A stretch of 64,000 nucleotides of DNA from contig JADKIE010000004.1 of assembly GCA_016721385.1 (NCBI GenBank), forward strand, positions 124,001 through 188,000, in the 5' to 3' direction. Shown piece by piece: positions 9,715 through 19,616 of the stretch. This stretch comes from Chitinophagaceae bacterium (GTDB lineage: Bacteria > Bacteroidota > Bacteroidia > Chitinophagales > Chitinophagaceae). The position numbers and the translations under genes are program-made. A model generated the notes under the pieces. It worked only from the letters and a program-made list of their open reading frames with translations. It did not search any database and had not been told where the DNA came from. Within the stretch, counting starts at the first letter, position 1; every line of letters begins with the position of its first letter.

Positions 9715-11370
9715 CTTTTATTACTTTCTTTAACCCAAGCATCTTTCAGTGTTACGGTACGGTTAAATACCAAATTTTGTGCTGTAGAATCCTTATCTAA
9801 ACAAAAATAGCCTTTACGTATAAATTGATAACGCATTGAGGCGGTAGCATTTTTAAAGAAGGCTCAATGTATGCTTGCTTATTATTTGTAAAGAATTGGG
9901 GTTTATATAATCTTTAAAATCACCTTCTTCGCTACTGGGGTTTTCTACTTTAAACAATCTGTCGTACAAACGAATTTGGGCAGATGCGGCATGTGCAACA
10001 CTTACCCAATGTATTACACCTTTTGTTGCAAGGCCACTTGTATCGTTACCACTTTTACTTTCGGAGAAATAGGTGCAATTAATTTGGGTCACATTTCCTT
10101 CGATATCTTTTGTAAAACTATCGCACTTAACAATGTAGGCACTTTTTAAACGAACCATTGCTCCGGGTGCCAGCCTAAACCATTTTTTGGCTGGTTCTTC
10201 CATAAAATCCTCTCTTTCTATCCAAAGCTCTTTACTAAATGGTAGGGTGCGGTTGCCCAAACTTTCATCGGGACCGTTTTCGCTGGTTAATTCTTCAGTT
10301 TTATCATCTTCATAATTACTAATTACCAATTTTATTGGATCAAGCACAGCCATTACACGAAGAGCAGTATGGTTTAAATCTTCTCTTAAACAAAATTCAA
10401 GCAAACTAAAATCAATTACGTTTTCTCTTTTGGCAATGCCCACTTTATCGCAAAATGTACGAATGCTTTCCGGTGTAAAGCCTCTGCGCCGCATGCCGCT
10501 TATGGTAGGCATACGGGGGTCGTCCCAGCCACTTACATGTTTTTCGTTTACTAATTGTAATAATTTACGTTTACTCATTACAGTATAACTTAAATTTCGG
10601 CGGGCAAATTCGTATTGATGAGAAGGGTAAATTTCTAATTTTTCGATAAGCCAATCGTACAATTCTCTGTGTGGCACAAACTCCAGTGTACAAATGGAGT
10701 GTGTAATATTTTCGATAGAATCACTTTGGCCATGGGCAAAATCGTACATGGGATATATGCACCATTTATCGCCTGTGCGGTGATGGTGAGCATGCTTAAT
10801 ACGATAGAGCAAAGGATCTCTCATCAGCATATTATTACTGCTCATATCAATTTTTGCCCGTAGTGTTCTGGTGCCATCGGCAAATTCACCATTTTTCATC
10901 CGGGCAAATAAATCTAAATTTTCGTCAATGCTTCGGTTTCTGTAAGGGCTTGCTTTTCCGGCTTCGGTAGGTGTAGCTTTCAGCCTAGCTATTTCTTCAG
11001 AGGTGGAAGCATCTACATACGCCAATCCTTTCTTTATAAGTGTTATAGCAAACTGGTAAAGGTTGTCGAAATAATCTGAGGCGTATAATTCATTTTTCCA
11101 TTCAAAACCAAGCCATTTAATATCTTCTTTTATACTGTCTACATACTCTGTATCTTCTGTTACCGGGTTAGTATCATCAAAACGAAGATTAGTATAACCG
11201 GGATATTTTTTTGTTAAGCCAAAGTTGAGGCAAATGGCCGTTGCATGGCCCATATGTAAATAACCATTGGGTTCGGGAGGAAACCTTGTAACAATACTTT
11301 TGTATTTACCCGATTTTAAATCGGATTCAATAATATCTTCTAAAAAATTTAAACTCTTTTCTTCGCTCAT
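9711..11370 (-). CDS. glnS: Glutaminyl-tRNA synthetase, two frameshifts near the C-terminus
   Basis: Class I synthetase charging tRNA-Gln. The reading frame from 11370 is intact for 505 residues: the HIGH-type motif PEPNGYLHMGHA (about 32-43), the MSKRK motif (KMSKS equivalent, about 270), and the anticodon-binding beta-barrel. The last about 50 residues lie in other frames. Adding one base at the TTTTT of 9850-9854 and one near 9874 restores a tail with EPSLKNA, GYFCLDKDST and VFNRTVTLKDAW, exactly the family terminus, for a total of about 553 residues. An essential gene broken twice in its last 10% argues for sequence error. Confidence 0.93.
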
Positions 11371-11412
11371 TAGTACAATTTGAGCGGCAAATTTACCAAA
11401 AGAAATTCATTA

Positions 11413-12483
11413 TTAAGCCCTGCCCATTTTTTTAAGATGCATGGCATGAGAAACAATAGCATGGCGCATACGACGATACTCAATATATTTTACACCAAAC
11501 TCCTCACAGGTTTGCTTAACTATTTTGCTAATAGCAGGGTAGTGTATGTGAGATATTTTTGGAAATAAATGATGTTCTATTTGAAAATTAAGGCCACCAA
11601 CCAACCAACTGATTAATTTGTTTTTTGGGGCAAAATTAGCAGTAGTTTGTATTTGATGTATTGCCCACTCGTTTTCAATTTTGTTTGCATCGCCGGTTGG
11701 CATTGGAAAAGCTGTTTCCTCTACCGTATGCGCTAATTGAAATACTACACTTAAAACAAGGCCGGCAACCATTGCAATTATTAAAAAGCCTATCAACCAC
11801 TTTACAAAACCTACCATAAATATTGGCAAAACTATCATAGCGCCGTAATAAGCAATTTTAGCAATCCAAAATGCAAAATGATCAAAAGTGCTCATTTTTT
11901 TAAGAGGAACACTACCAACTTTTTGTTTAAAATATTTTGTATAATCGGTAGCAAAAACCCAAATAATTAAAAGTTGTGTATATAAAAACCAAACATAAAT
12001 ATGCTGATACTTATGTATCCAATATTTTTTTTGAGTGCTGCACATGCGTAACATTGGCCTGATTTCAATATCATCATCGATACCATCAATGTTGGTATAA
12101 GTATGATGAATAATATTATGTTTGGTATTCCACATAATTGCACTTGCACCTAAAGCATTTACAGAAAATGCAGCAATTTTATTCCAGATTTTTTTTGTGC
12201 TAAAGCTGCCATGCCCGCCATCATGCATTACGTTAAAGCCAATGCCGGCGGTTAATCCGCCCATTACAATGCATTCTAAAACAGCCAACCAATTTGGCGG
12301 TGTAAAAAATACAAGGTGTACAAAAAGAGCAATGTAAACGCTCCAAAAAAGAATAGCTTTAAAATAAAGCCCAAAATTACCTGTTGGTAGTTTTTTTTGC
12401 TTCTACGAAGTATTGGTTTACTCTTTTTTTAAGCTCCTGATGAAAGTGAGATCCATTTACATTTAAAAATTTAGGGGTTGTCA
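11413..12483 (-). CDS. Membrane fatty-acid desaturase, one frameshift
   Basis: About 356 residues after bridging one break at an eight-T run (12391-12398), where seven would keep frame. The N-terminal piece starts MTTPKFLNVNG at 12483. Three histidine boxes of the front-end/acyl-CoA desaturase type are visible: HDGGH, HNIIHH and QIEHH, between several transmembrane helices. The diiron enzyme introduces a cis double bond into membrane-lipid acyl chains. The QxxHH third box is typical of delta-5/6-like and linoleoyl-CoA desaturase-like proteins, but regiospecificity cannot be read from sequence. Confidence 0.88.
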
Positions 12484-12499
12484 TATAAATATTTTTTAT

Positions 12500-13226
12500 T
12501 TAAGTACTTTGTTTTATTAAGGCATCAAAATTTTTGAAGCCAATTGTTTTTTCGCTTAAAAAGCCTTCAGCATATTTTACTCCAATCATTTTACCAAACC
12601 ATTTATGCCTGTATATTACACTGTCTAAAAAATCGGGAGTAGAAATATATGTTTGCGGCCCATCAATATCCGGCGCATGAAATTGAGTTGTGTATGCTTT
12701 TATAGCTTCTAACTTTTCTTCAAAAACATCCGAAATATCTACCACAAAATCGGGCTTTATAAATCTATCCTGAATGTAATTTAATACATATTTAGGACGC
12801 CACGCCAATTGTTTTCCCCATTGTGTTGAGTTTCAATTTTTTGCAAGCCGGATAAAATGCAGCATCCGAAACCATTTTTGCCGAGCGGCCATGGTCGGGA
12901 TGCCTGTCGGTTGGTGCGTTACACAAAACAACTTCTGGTTGATATAGTCTTAATGCCGCAATTATTTTGCGTTGATTGGGTTCATTATTTTCAAAAAAAC
13001 CATCAGCCATTTTAAGGTTATCTCTAACATCTACCTTTAAAATTTTGGCAGCATTGGCGGCTTCTGTATACCTCGTTTCTATGGTTCCTCTTGTACCTAA
13101 TTCGCCTTGTGTTAAATCTATTATGCCCGTTTTTTTTCCATTATTTTTTTCAACCAACAATACACCTGCACAACTTAGCTCAACATCATCGGGGTGTACT
13201 CCAATAGCCAGAATATCTAATTTCAT
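12500..13226 (-). CDS. bshB1: Bacillithiol biosynthesis deacetylase BshB1, two frameshifts
   Basis: PIG-L/LmbE-family zinc deacetylase that removes acetate from GlcNAc-malate in bacillithiol synthesis. The zinc motif HPDDVELS is at residues 11-18, followed by DLTQGELGTRG and the RHPDHGR motif. Two missing bases (T run 12837-12842 and the TTTT of 12812-12815) split the middle. Restoring them gives KKIETQHNGEKQ followed by AWRPKYVLNYIQ, the conserved BshB1 linker, for about 242 residues. Implies that bacillithiol is this organism's thiol; bshA and bshC are not in the window. Confidence 0.88.
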
Positions 13227-13294
13227 TAAAAAGAAAAATTTAATGCAATTTACGACATTTAAGCCACTTGGTTTGTTAAAGTAAAATAGATGGA

Positions 13295-13915
13295 TTAGCT
13301 GCTTTGATAGCCATACATACGTTGCACTTCTTGTACAATCTTTTCTATTTCAGCATCTTCGCCGGTTGGGTCGTAGGGTTGTTTAAGGCTGCTGTTAAAG
13401 AAAAAAGCAATGGTTTGATAAAACCTGGCCATTACACCCCCTTTATATTCTTTTATTATTTCGTAGCAATTATTGCCTGTTTCTCTGTTTATAAGCTTCA
13501 TAAGCACACGGCCCTGATAAACGGATAAGTTGGTTAGTGGTGTTGTAAATTCTTTTTTAAGTTCTTTCTCTCTGGATTTTATGTATTCCTTTTTATCGTC
13601 TTTTTCGGCAATGGTAGCAAGTTTCGCATTCATTTCGTTCATTAATGCTCCTGCTCTTTTTGCGTAAGGATAGGTAACATAAATAGCATTGCGTAATCTT
13701 GTCCAACTGGCAAGCCGGGCTAATTGTTCGGGTGTAAGTTTGCCGTTAACAACAACATCATCTAAGGTTTTAGCTTCTAATGTATCGCCATTGTATATTA
13801 CTGCACCTGTAATAATAGTATCTGTAACACCTGTGGTTTGTGAAAAAGAAATGTGCCCAACTACTATAAGTGTAAGTAAGATGAAAACAATTTTATATGC
13901 TAAAGACTTTTTCAT
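13295..13915 (-). CDS. DUF4294-containing exported protein
   Basis: 206 residues with a Sec signal peptide (MKKSLAYKIVFILLTLIVV, ending near GHISFSQ). The body matches the Bacteroidota DUF4294 pattern: VVVNGKLTPEQLARLASWTRLRNAI, a charged helical middle, then LTNLSVYQGRVLMKLINRETG and YEIIKEYKGG. Function is unknown. Reading frame is uninterrupted. Confidence 0.8.
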   Translation of the reverse strand: MKKSLAYKIVFILLTLIVVGHISFSQTTGVTDTIITGAVIYNGDTLEAKTLDDVVVNGKLTPEQLARLASWTRLRNAIYVTYPYAKRAGALMNEMNAKLATIAEKDDKKEYIKSREKELKKEFTTPLTNLSVYQGRVLMKLINRETGNNCYEIIKEYKGGVMARFYQTIAFFFNSSLKQPYDPTGEDAEIEKIVQEVQRMYGYQSS

Positions 13916-14014
13916 TAAAGTAAAATTACATATTTAGGTAATACTTACGCCTAATTTGTAAAAAGCTTTTAACAGTTTAGTTAGCAAACAAAAACATGTA
14001 AAACATACTTATTG

Positions 14015-16491
14015 CTACAAAAGAAGTGCAAGGCCGGCATAAAGGGGCGATAGTTTAGCCCTGTGTACTGCACTTAAAATAAAACCTAATGCCATAAATA
14101 CCAAGCCTATCCAAACTAAATTAATGTAAGGAAATACATAGGCTTTAAGTGTTACAAAATCTATAGGATTATCGGATTCTCGTACGCCTAACTTAATTTT
14201 TTATCCTTGCCGCTTCCAACACCAACAAAACGAACAAATAAATTTTGTGCGTATATAGTATCATCTTTAGGGATAGCTTCGTTGCCTTGTACTTGCAGCA
14301 ATGGCGTTGCTTTGTAGCGCATACTATCTTTACTGTACACCGTAACATCAGCCATTAGGGCTAAATCGTTTTGTGTAAAATGATATTTTTCGTTATTGGG
14401 GTTAGTTACTACTTTATTTAAAACCATGTAACCCTTGCTGTAAAAAGCTGTGTCGCCTTCGCCCACTTCGGTAACATTAAATTTTGCAGTATCGGTTTGG
14501 TTATCTTTATTAAGTGTAAATGAAATGTATGTAAACACATCTTTACCAAAATAAGCCTTGGTATCGGGATTACTGCTCATGTTATTGTCCTTCATTAAAT
14601 ACACATCGGGTTGCAGTGTAAAGCTTTCGGTTATTTGGTTAGTTTTAGCATCTTTTTTACAAATAAAAGTTGATAAAAACGCCGCCCTTTTCGTGACCTA
14701 ACGAATCTTTAAATAAGTAACCTCGTAGTTGCCCATTTTTACAGGTACTTGCCTAATTACGGTTAAGTTATCTTGCGGATTATCTTTTTGCCTTGTCATT
14801 GGATCGGTACCGGCAGGAAACATAATACCATTTACATTACTATTGCTAATAACTTCTTTATTGGCCGATGAAATTAAAATACCCACAATCATTAAAGCAA
14901 ACCCAAAATGTGCAACAGAGCCGCCGGCAGCTTTTAAATTGCCTTTTAACCCACTAAAAATATAAGCAGCATTTGCAACTACCGCATAAATGCTTGCAAA
15001 AGCAGCAACATAAATAGCTATTAAAAAACCGGTGCCTTGCTTAGTGTAAGTAAACGGATAAAATATTGCCAATAATAATGTAATACCTGCCGCCACTAAA
15101 GTAGGCAATGCAATTTTTTTAAGTAATAGGCCAGATGGTGTTTGTTTATACTTAAAGTATTGTGTTATAGCTGTAAGAAAGCCAATAATAATAGTAACCA
15201 TTATTATTACTTTGTTGTACGAAAACTCAACATCTTCCGGCTGCGCCAGTTTAGATCCAAATATCTTGTTATAAACCGGGATAGATGTTTTGCCAATTAT
15301 AAACATTGCTGCTATAAACATTACCAATGCGCCAATAAACATCCAAAATTCTCTGGTATCTGTTTTTTCTTCCTTGATTTCCTGCGGAATTTTTTTACCA
15401 TTTATCAATAAAAGGATAAGCGGCGGAAATGTAAATACTGCAACAAATAAGCCTATTAATATATTGGTGGCTTTGCCAGGATCGGTAAAAGAGTGTACAG
15501 ACGAATCGCCTAAAATACCTGTTTTAGTTAAAAAGGTAGAGTAAAGAACAAAAGCCAATGTTAAAAATGCAAACAAGTAACTTGCTTTTAGAGAATGGCC
15601 TGTGGCATTATAAATTACCATAGTATGTATGCCGGCTACTAAAATCATCCATGGAACTAAGGATGCATTTTCAACCGGATCCCAAGCCCAGTAGCCCCCG
15701 AAAGATAATGATTCGTACGCCCATTTTCCACCCATCATTATACCTACGCCTAAAACACAAGCACTAAATAAAGCCCATGGAAGTGCAGGTTTTACCCAAT
15801 TGCCAAAGCGTTTAGTTTGTAAGCCTGCATAAGCATATCCAAAAGGTATAATGGTACTTGCAAAACCCAAAAATAAAATAGGCGGATGTATTACCATCCA
15901 ATAATTACGCAGTAATACATTTAATCCAACACCATCTTTTATAAAAGTTAAATAATTAGGCTGGCTAAATATGGGTCCGTTTATTTCGTTACGGGTTAAT
16001 GTAAATAAGCTGCTACCAATTCTTACCTGGCCAACATAAATGCCCAGCATCATTAATAATAAAAAAAACTGTGCAAAACTTACCACCGTCATTACAGGCG
16101 CTTCCCATTCTTTTGCTTTACGCATAATAAAAAGGCCTAAAATACTGTGCGATAAAGCCCAAAGTAAAAAACTACCTTCTTGTCCTTCCCAAATACATGC
16201 AAGCAAATATTTTGCCTCCAACTCTTTACTTGCATGTTTGTATGCATACATGTACTCAAAATAGTGATGAGAGCAAATATTATAAATGATAACAAATATG
16301 GCAAGTACTGCAATTATTTGTGTAATAAAAGCAATGCGGCTAAACCGTAACCAACTGCTTTTTTCTGTTAAATCGGTTTTATAAGCCGATGTAAAATACC
16401 CTATAGTAGAGAGGAGGGAAGCAACAAATGCCAAAATAGTTAAAAAATGACCAAGCTGGCCTATAAATAAGTGTTCGCCTTCAAATTGCAT
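14015..16491 (-). CDS. ccmF: Cytochrome c maturation heme lyase CcmF, at least three frameshifts
   Basis: About 825 residues after repair. The first 597 residues are intact and carry roughly 13-14 transmembrane helices and the WWD heme-handling motif GGYWAWDPVENASLVPW. The periplasmic segment (VYLMKDNNMSSNPDTKAYFG region) and final helices (FPYINLVWIGLVFMALGFIL region) are in other frames. Breaks lie near 14709, between 14640 and 14690, and at the T run 14197-14202. CcmF attaches heme from CcmE to apocytochromes. It lies 25 bp downstream of ccmE, so the two are an operon; no other ccm gene is in the window. Confidence 0.88.
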
Positions 16492-16516
16492 AAATAATGT
16501 TTGCTATGTGAGATGA

Positions 16517-16990
16517 CTATTTTGTTTTCAAAGAGTCTGAATATTCATTACCTACAGTTGATGGAGTGCTTACATTTGAACCTTCACCACCCGAAACTGT
16601 TTTTTCCAATTGCTTTTTATCGTCTTTATACTTGCTTGGGCATTTCAACAAAATATCCTTGCATTCAAAATGATCGGCTTGCATTTTACCTTTTAAAACA
16701 ATACGTTCGCTTTTTTCAATATCGGTAGGTTTGCTGTTATGATAAATCACTTTGGTTTGTCCGCCAAGACTGTCAACGGCATAAAAAGCCAAATAGTTTG
16801 GGTTGTTAATCGGATCGTATTCAATAGGTTTTGTTTTATCTAACTTGGCTATTAAATGTACAAACTTACCTTGTTTTTTTTGTGCAGATGAAATGGTGTC
16901 GTAGGTAGAAAAATCGCCTGCCGAAAAAATAATAAGCGCAACAATTGTAACCGCAATGGCTACAAGCATTATAATGTGTGTTTTTTTCAT
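16517..16990 (-). CDS. ccmE: Heme chaperone CcmE, CxxxY type
   Basis: 157 residues: one N-terminal membrane anchor (about 6-24), then the CcmE beta-barrel and a disordered C-terminal tail rich in Ser/Thr/Lys. The usual heme-binding HxxxY is replaced by CPSKY, i.e. C-x-x-x-Y (about residues 116-120). This cysteine variant is known from archaeal and some deltaproteobacterial CcmE (System I*-like). It would carry heme in the periplasm and hand it to CcmF encoded just downstream. Confidence 0.88.
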   Translation of the reverse strand: MKKTHIIMLVAIAVTIVALIIFSAGDFSTYDTISSAQKKQGKFVHLIAKLDKTKPIEYDPINNPNYLAFYAVDSLGGQTKVIYHNSKPTDIEKSERIVLKGKMQADHFECKDILLKCPSKYKDDKKQLEKTVSGGEGSNVSTPSTVGNEYSDSLKTK

Positions 16991-17055
16991 GTATTTATTT
17001 TATTGATTTTAGCCACAATTTAAAGGACTGTATTCTGTGGGTTAAAAAATCTGTG

Positions 17056-17063
17056 CAAAAGTA
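17056..17063 (-). promoter_or_regulatory. Possible -7 element for ccmE-ccmF
   Basis: On the minus strand this reads TACTTTTG, matching TAnnTTTG, about 65 bases upstream of the ccmE start. No clear -33 element is present. The 16991-17292 spacer between divergent genes otherwise shows only AT-rich DNA and the opposing promoter at 17234. Confidence 0.4.
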
Positions 17064-17233
17064 CTACAAAACATGCTTTATGTTTGTATTTGTTTATAAA
17101 CTTTACAATTATGTTAATATGCTAAAATCTTGCCAAAAAACTTAAGCATTTGGTTATTTGTTGTATTAAATATTTTGTTACAAAATGGGGAAATATATTT
17201 TAATTTCTGTCGCATGTACGTTTAAGAGTTACC

Positions 17234-17241
17234 TATCTTTG
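17234..17241 (+). promoter_or_regulatory. -7 promoter element for the ureohydrolase gene
   Basis: TATCTTTG is a strong TAnnTTTG match, 51 bases upstream of the ATG. The expected -33 TTG is not obvious. Confidence 0.5.
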
Positions 17242-17292
17242 CAAGGTTTTTATTTTATAAAAATGCTTTTACGCTCACTACAATAAAAAATA

Positions 17293-18336
17293 ATGGCAGA
17301 TCTCTCAACATTCGACCCAAACTCGGTTGGAAACCCTAACAATAATATTTTTGGCTTACCCTTTGAAGAAGCCGACGCCCAATTGGTAATTCTTCCTGTA
17401 CCTTGGGAAGTAACAGTTAGCTATACTGCAGGTACCGCAAGAGCGCCTGAACATATTTTTAAAGCAAGCCTTCAGGTAGATTTATACGACCCTGATGTAA
17501 TTGACGGTTGGAAGAAAGGGTTTTACATGAGAGATTGCGATAAAAAAATTCAATTTAAAAGCGATTATTTACGTAAGGAAGCCGAGCTATACATTGGTTA
17601 TATTGCCGAAGGCGATAGAGTAGAGGACAACAAGTTTATGTGCAAAACGCTTAAGGAAATTAATGAAGGAAGTGTTTATTTAAATAATTGGGTTTATGAG
17701 CAAACAAGTGCTTTATTAAAGCAGGGTAAATTAGTAGCACTACTTGGCGGCGACCACAGCACCCCGTTAGGTTTTTTTAAAGCCATTGCCGAAAAGCATG
17801 GCGATTTTGGCATTTTGCAAATTGATGCACATTGCGATTTACGTGTAGCGTACGAAGGATTTAAATACTCACATGCTTCGGTAATGTATAATGCGCTAAC
17901 CGAAATTGAATCACTAAAAAAATTGGTGCAGGTTGGAATAAGAGATTACAGCGAAGGTGAAGTAGAATATATTGCCAATAGCGATTTTAGAGTTATCACC
18001 TATTTTGATAAAGAAATAAAAGAGCGACAATACGAAGGCCAAACCTGGCGCACCATTGCCGATGAAATTGTAAATCATTTGCCCCAAAACGTATTTATTA
18101 GTTTTGATATTGATGGATTAGATCCTAAGCTTTGCCCACATACCGGTACACCGGTACAAGGTGGTTTTGAAACAGAGCAGGTTTTTTATTTGTTTAAAAA
18201 AGTATTGCAAAGCGGCCGTAAAATAATTGGGTTCGATTTAAATGAAGTTGGTATTTGTCACTATGAATGGGATGAAAACGTAGGTGCCAGATGTTTATTT
18301 AAGTTGTGTAATTTATTGGTGGCAAGTAATAGTTAA
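17293..18336 (+). CDS. Arginase/agmatinase-family ureohydrolase
   Basis: 347 residues, intact. Dimanganese ligands of the family are visible: LLGGDHS (about 152-158), IDAHCDLR (about 176-183) and SFDIDGLDP (about 274-282). The protein would release urea from a guanidino compound. It has a longer N-terminus than E. coli SpeB and ends EVGICHYEWDENVGARCLFKL, a form common in Bacteroidota; arginine, agmatine or another guanidine are all possible substrates. The downstream membrane gene starts 2 bp after its stop. Confidence 0.85.
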   Translation: MADLSTFDPNSVGNPNNNIFGLPFEEADAQLVILPVPWEVTVSYTAGTARAPEHIFKASLQVDLYDPDVIDGWKKGFYMRDCDKKIQFKSDYLRKEAELYIGYIAEGDRVEDNKFMCKTLKEINEGSVYLNNWVYEQTSALLKQGKLVALLGGDHSTPLGFFKAIAEKHGDFGILQIDAHCDLRVAYEGFKYSHASVMYNALTEIESLKKLVQVGIRDYSEGEVEYIANSDFRVITYFDKEIKERQYEGQTWRTIADEIVNHLPQNVFISFDIDGLDPKLCPHTGTPVQGGFETEQVFYLFKKVLQSGRKIIGFDLNEVGICHYEWDENVGARCLFKLCNLLVASNS

Positions 18337-18338
18337 GC

Positions 18339-18892
18339 ATGGATGCAGATTATACTTTTGTTTTAAAGAGCAATAAAAAGGTATTATTGCATAGAATTGT
18401 ATGGATTTGGTATTTACTGCTTTTAATTATACTTTTTTTATTTTCAATAGGTATAGGCACGGCAGGTGTAGCTAACAATTATTTTATACGACCAATAACA
18501 TTGTTTTTTTTCGGCATTATTTTTTTTGCTAAAAGAAAGGATGAAAGCAAGTTTATTTTTTTTTACTTAGGCGTACTCCTCGTTTCGGTACTTACCATTT
18601 TTCAAGTTTTGGGAATTTATTTTGCCATTAGTTTTGTGTTGTTTTTTGTTTTATATATTGGTTTTCTGCCAAACCTACTTTTATAAATTTTTCGCAAACC
18701 TTCATAACAATCACAAATGGATTTTCAACACGAAAGATAGAATGGAGCCAATTGAACAATGTAGTTGTAAAAGATAATATCCTTACTCTTGACTTTAAAT
18801 CTGATAAACTAATTCAGGAAGAAATAATTGAAGATGCTGATATCAATGAACCGGCTTTTAATTCGTTTTGCAGTAATTTAGTTTTTTCTTAA
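18339..18892 (+). CDS. Small membrane protein with PH-like C-terminal domain, one frameshift
   Basis: About 184 residues if one base is added near 18665. Four hydrophobic segments (about 20-42, 49-62, 73-90 and 92-110) are followed by a soluble part that continues in another frame: FITITNGFSTRKIEWSQLN, then LTLDFKSDKLIQEE. The 'I..W..L/I..V' pattern resembles small bacterial PH-like domains. The next gene at 18944 has the same build, so the two look like diverged duplicates. No function is known. Confidence 0.6.
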
Positions 18893-18943
18893 AATTATTT
18901 ATGGAATTTCAATGCAGTAGCATCTTACCAAAAAACTACTGTT

Positions 18944-19549
18944 ATGAATACCAAATATTCCCTCCACGTAGTTCATCCGGCTTTTGAACTACTAAAACGT
19001 TCGGCAAAAGTTCTTCATTTTATAGCCGCCGCCGCTATTTTATTAAATGCGTGGCATGAGTGGCAATTGCATAACGAAAGCCTTGTGGTTTGTATTACGC
19101 AAGCTATTTTGGGTGTAGATATTTTACTGCTGATTTTTTTTACCGGCAATTTACTACTCGAAAGCCCAAAGCTTAACCTGATTTTTAGGTTTATAGAAAC
19201 GCTTGTTTTATTTGGTATTTCTATCTCGTTATTTTTTAATGGCCATATTGGTTTAGGCTTGCTTCATTTAGTCGCTGCTTTTGGTTATTTCATTCTTTTG
19301 CACAGAGAAGCCAGAGTATTAAAGAATGAAGATGTAGAAATTAAAGCCACAGGTATAGTAATACCTAATTTAGTAAAAGATGTAGAAATAAGTTGGGCTG
19401 ATATTAAAACCATCATTCCAAAATATCACAGTGTAATAATTGAAACACTCAAAAACAAACGAATTGAGTTTGATTTACGGCGGAATTTAAAAATTGATGA
19501 ATTGCAGCAGATTAACGATTTTTGCAGCAAACATTTGATAAATGGATAG
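18944..19549 (+). CDS. Membrane protein with PH-like C-terminal domain
   Basis: 201 residues, intact. Four hydrophobic segments between about 20 and 115 are followed by a soluble domain from about 125 (GIVIPNLVKDVEISWADIKT, then IIETLKNKRIEFDLRRNL) like that of the preceding gene. I do not recognise a named family. It starts 51 bp after the reconstructed end of its neighbour, so the pair may be co-transcribed with the ureohydrolase. Confidence 0.65.
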   Translation: MNTKYSLHVVHPAFELLKRSAKVLHFIAAAAILLNAWHEWQLHNESLVVCITQAILGVDILLLIFFTGNLLLESPKLNLIFRFIETLVLFGISISLFFNGHIGLGLLHLVAAFGYFILLHREARVLKNEDVEIKATGIVIPNLVKDVEISWADIKTIIPKYHSVIIETLKNKRIEFDLRRNLKIDELQQINDFCSKHLING

Positions 19550-19559
19550 TTGGTAAATG

Positions 19560-19612
19560 GATAATTGATAATTTCCATAGCTCTGTATCCATAAAAAACA
19601 TTATCAATTATC
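19560..19612. repeat. 13-bp inverted repeat
   Basis: GATAATTGATAAT (19560-19572) and its exact reverse complement ATTATCAATTATC (19600-19612) are separated by 27 bases. The structure lies between the PH-like membrane gene and the radical SAM gene. There is no T run, so it is not a clear terminator. Confidence 0.6.
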
Positions 19613-19616
19613 AATA

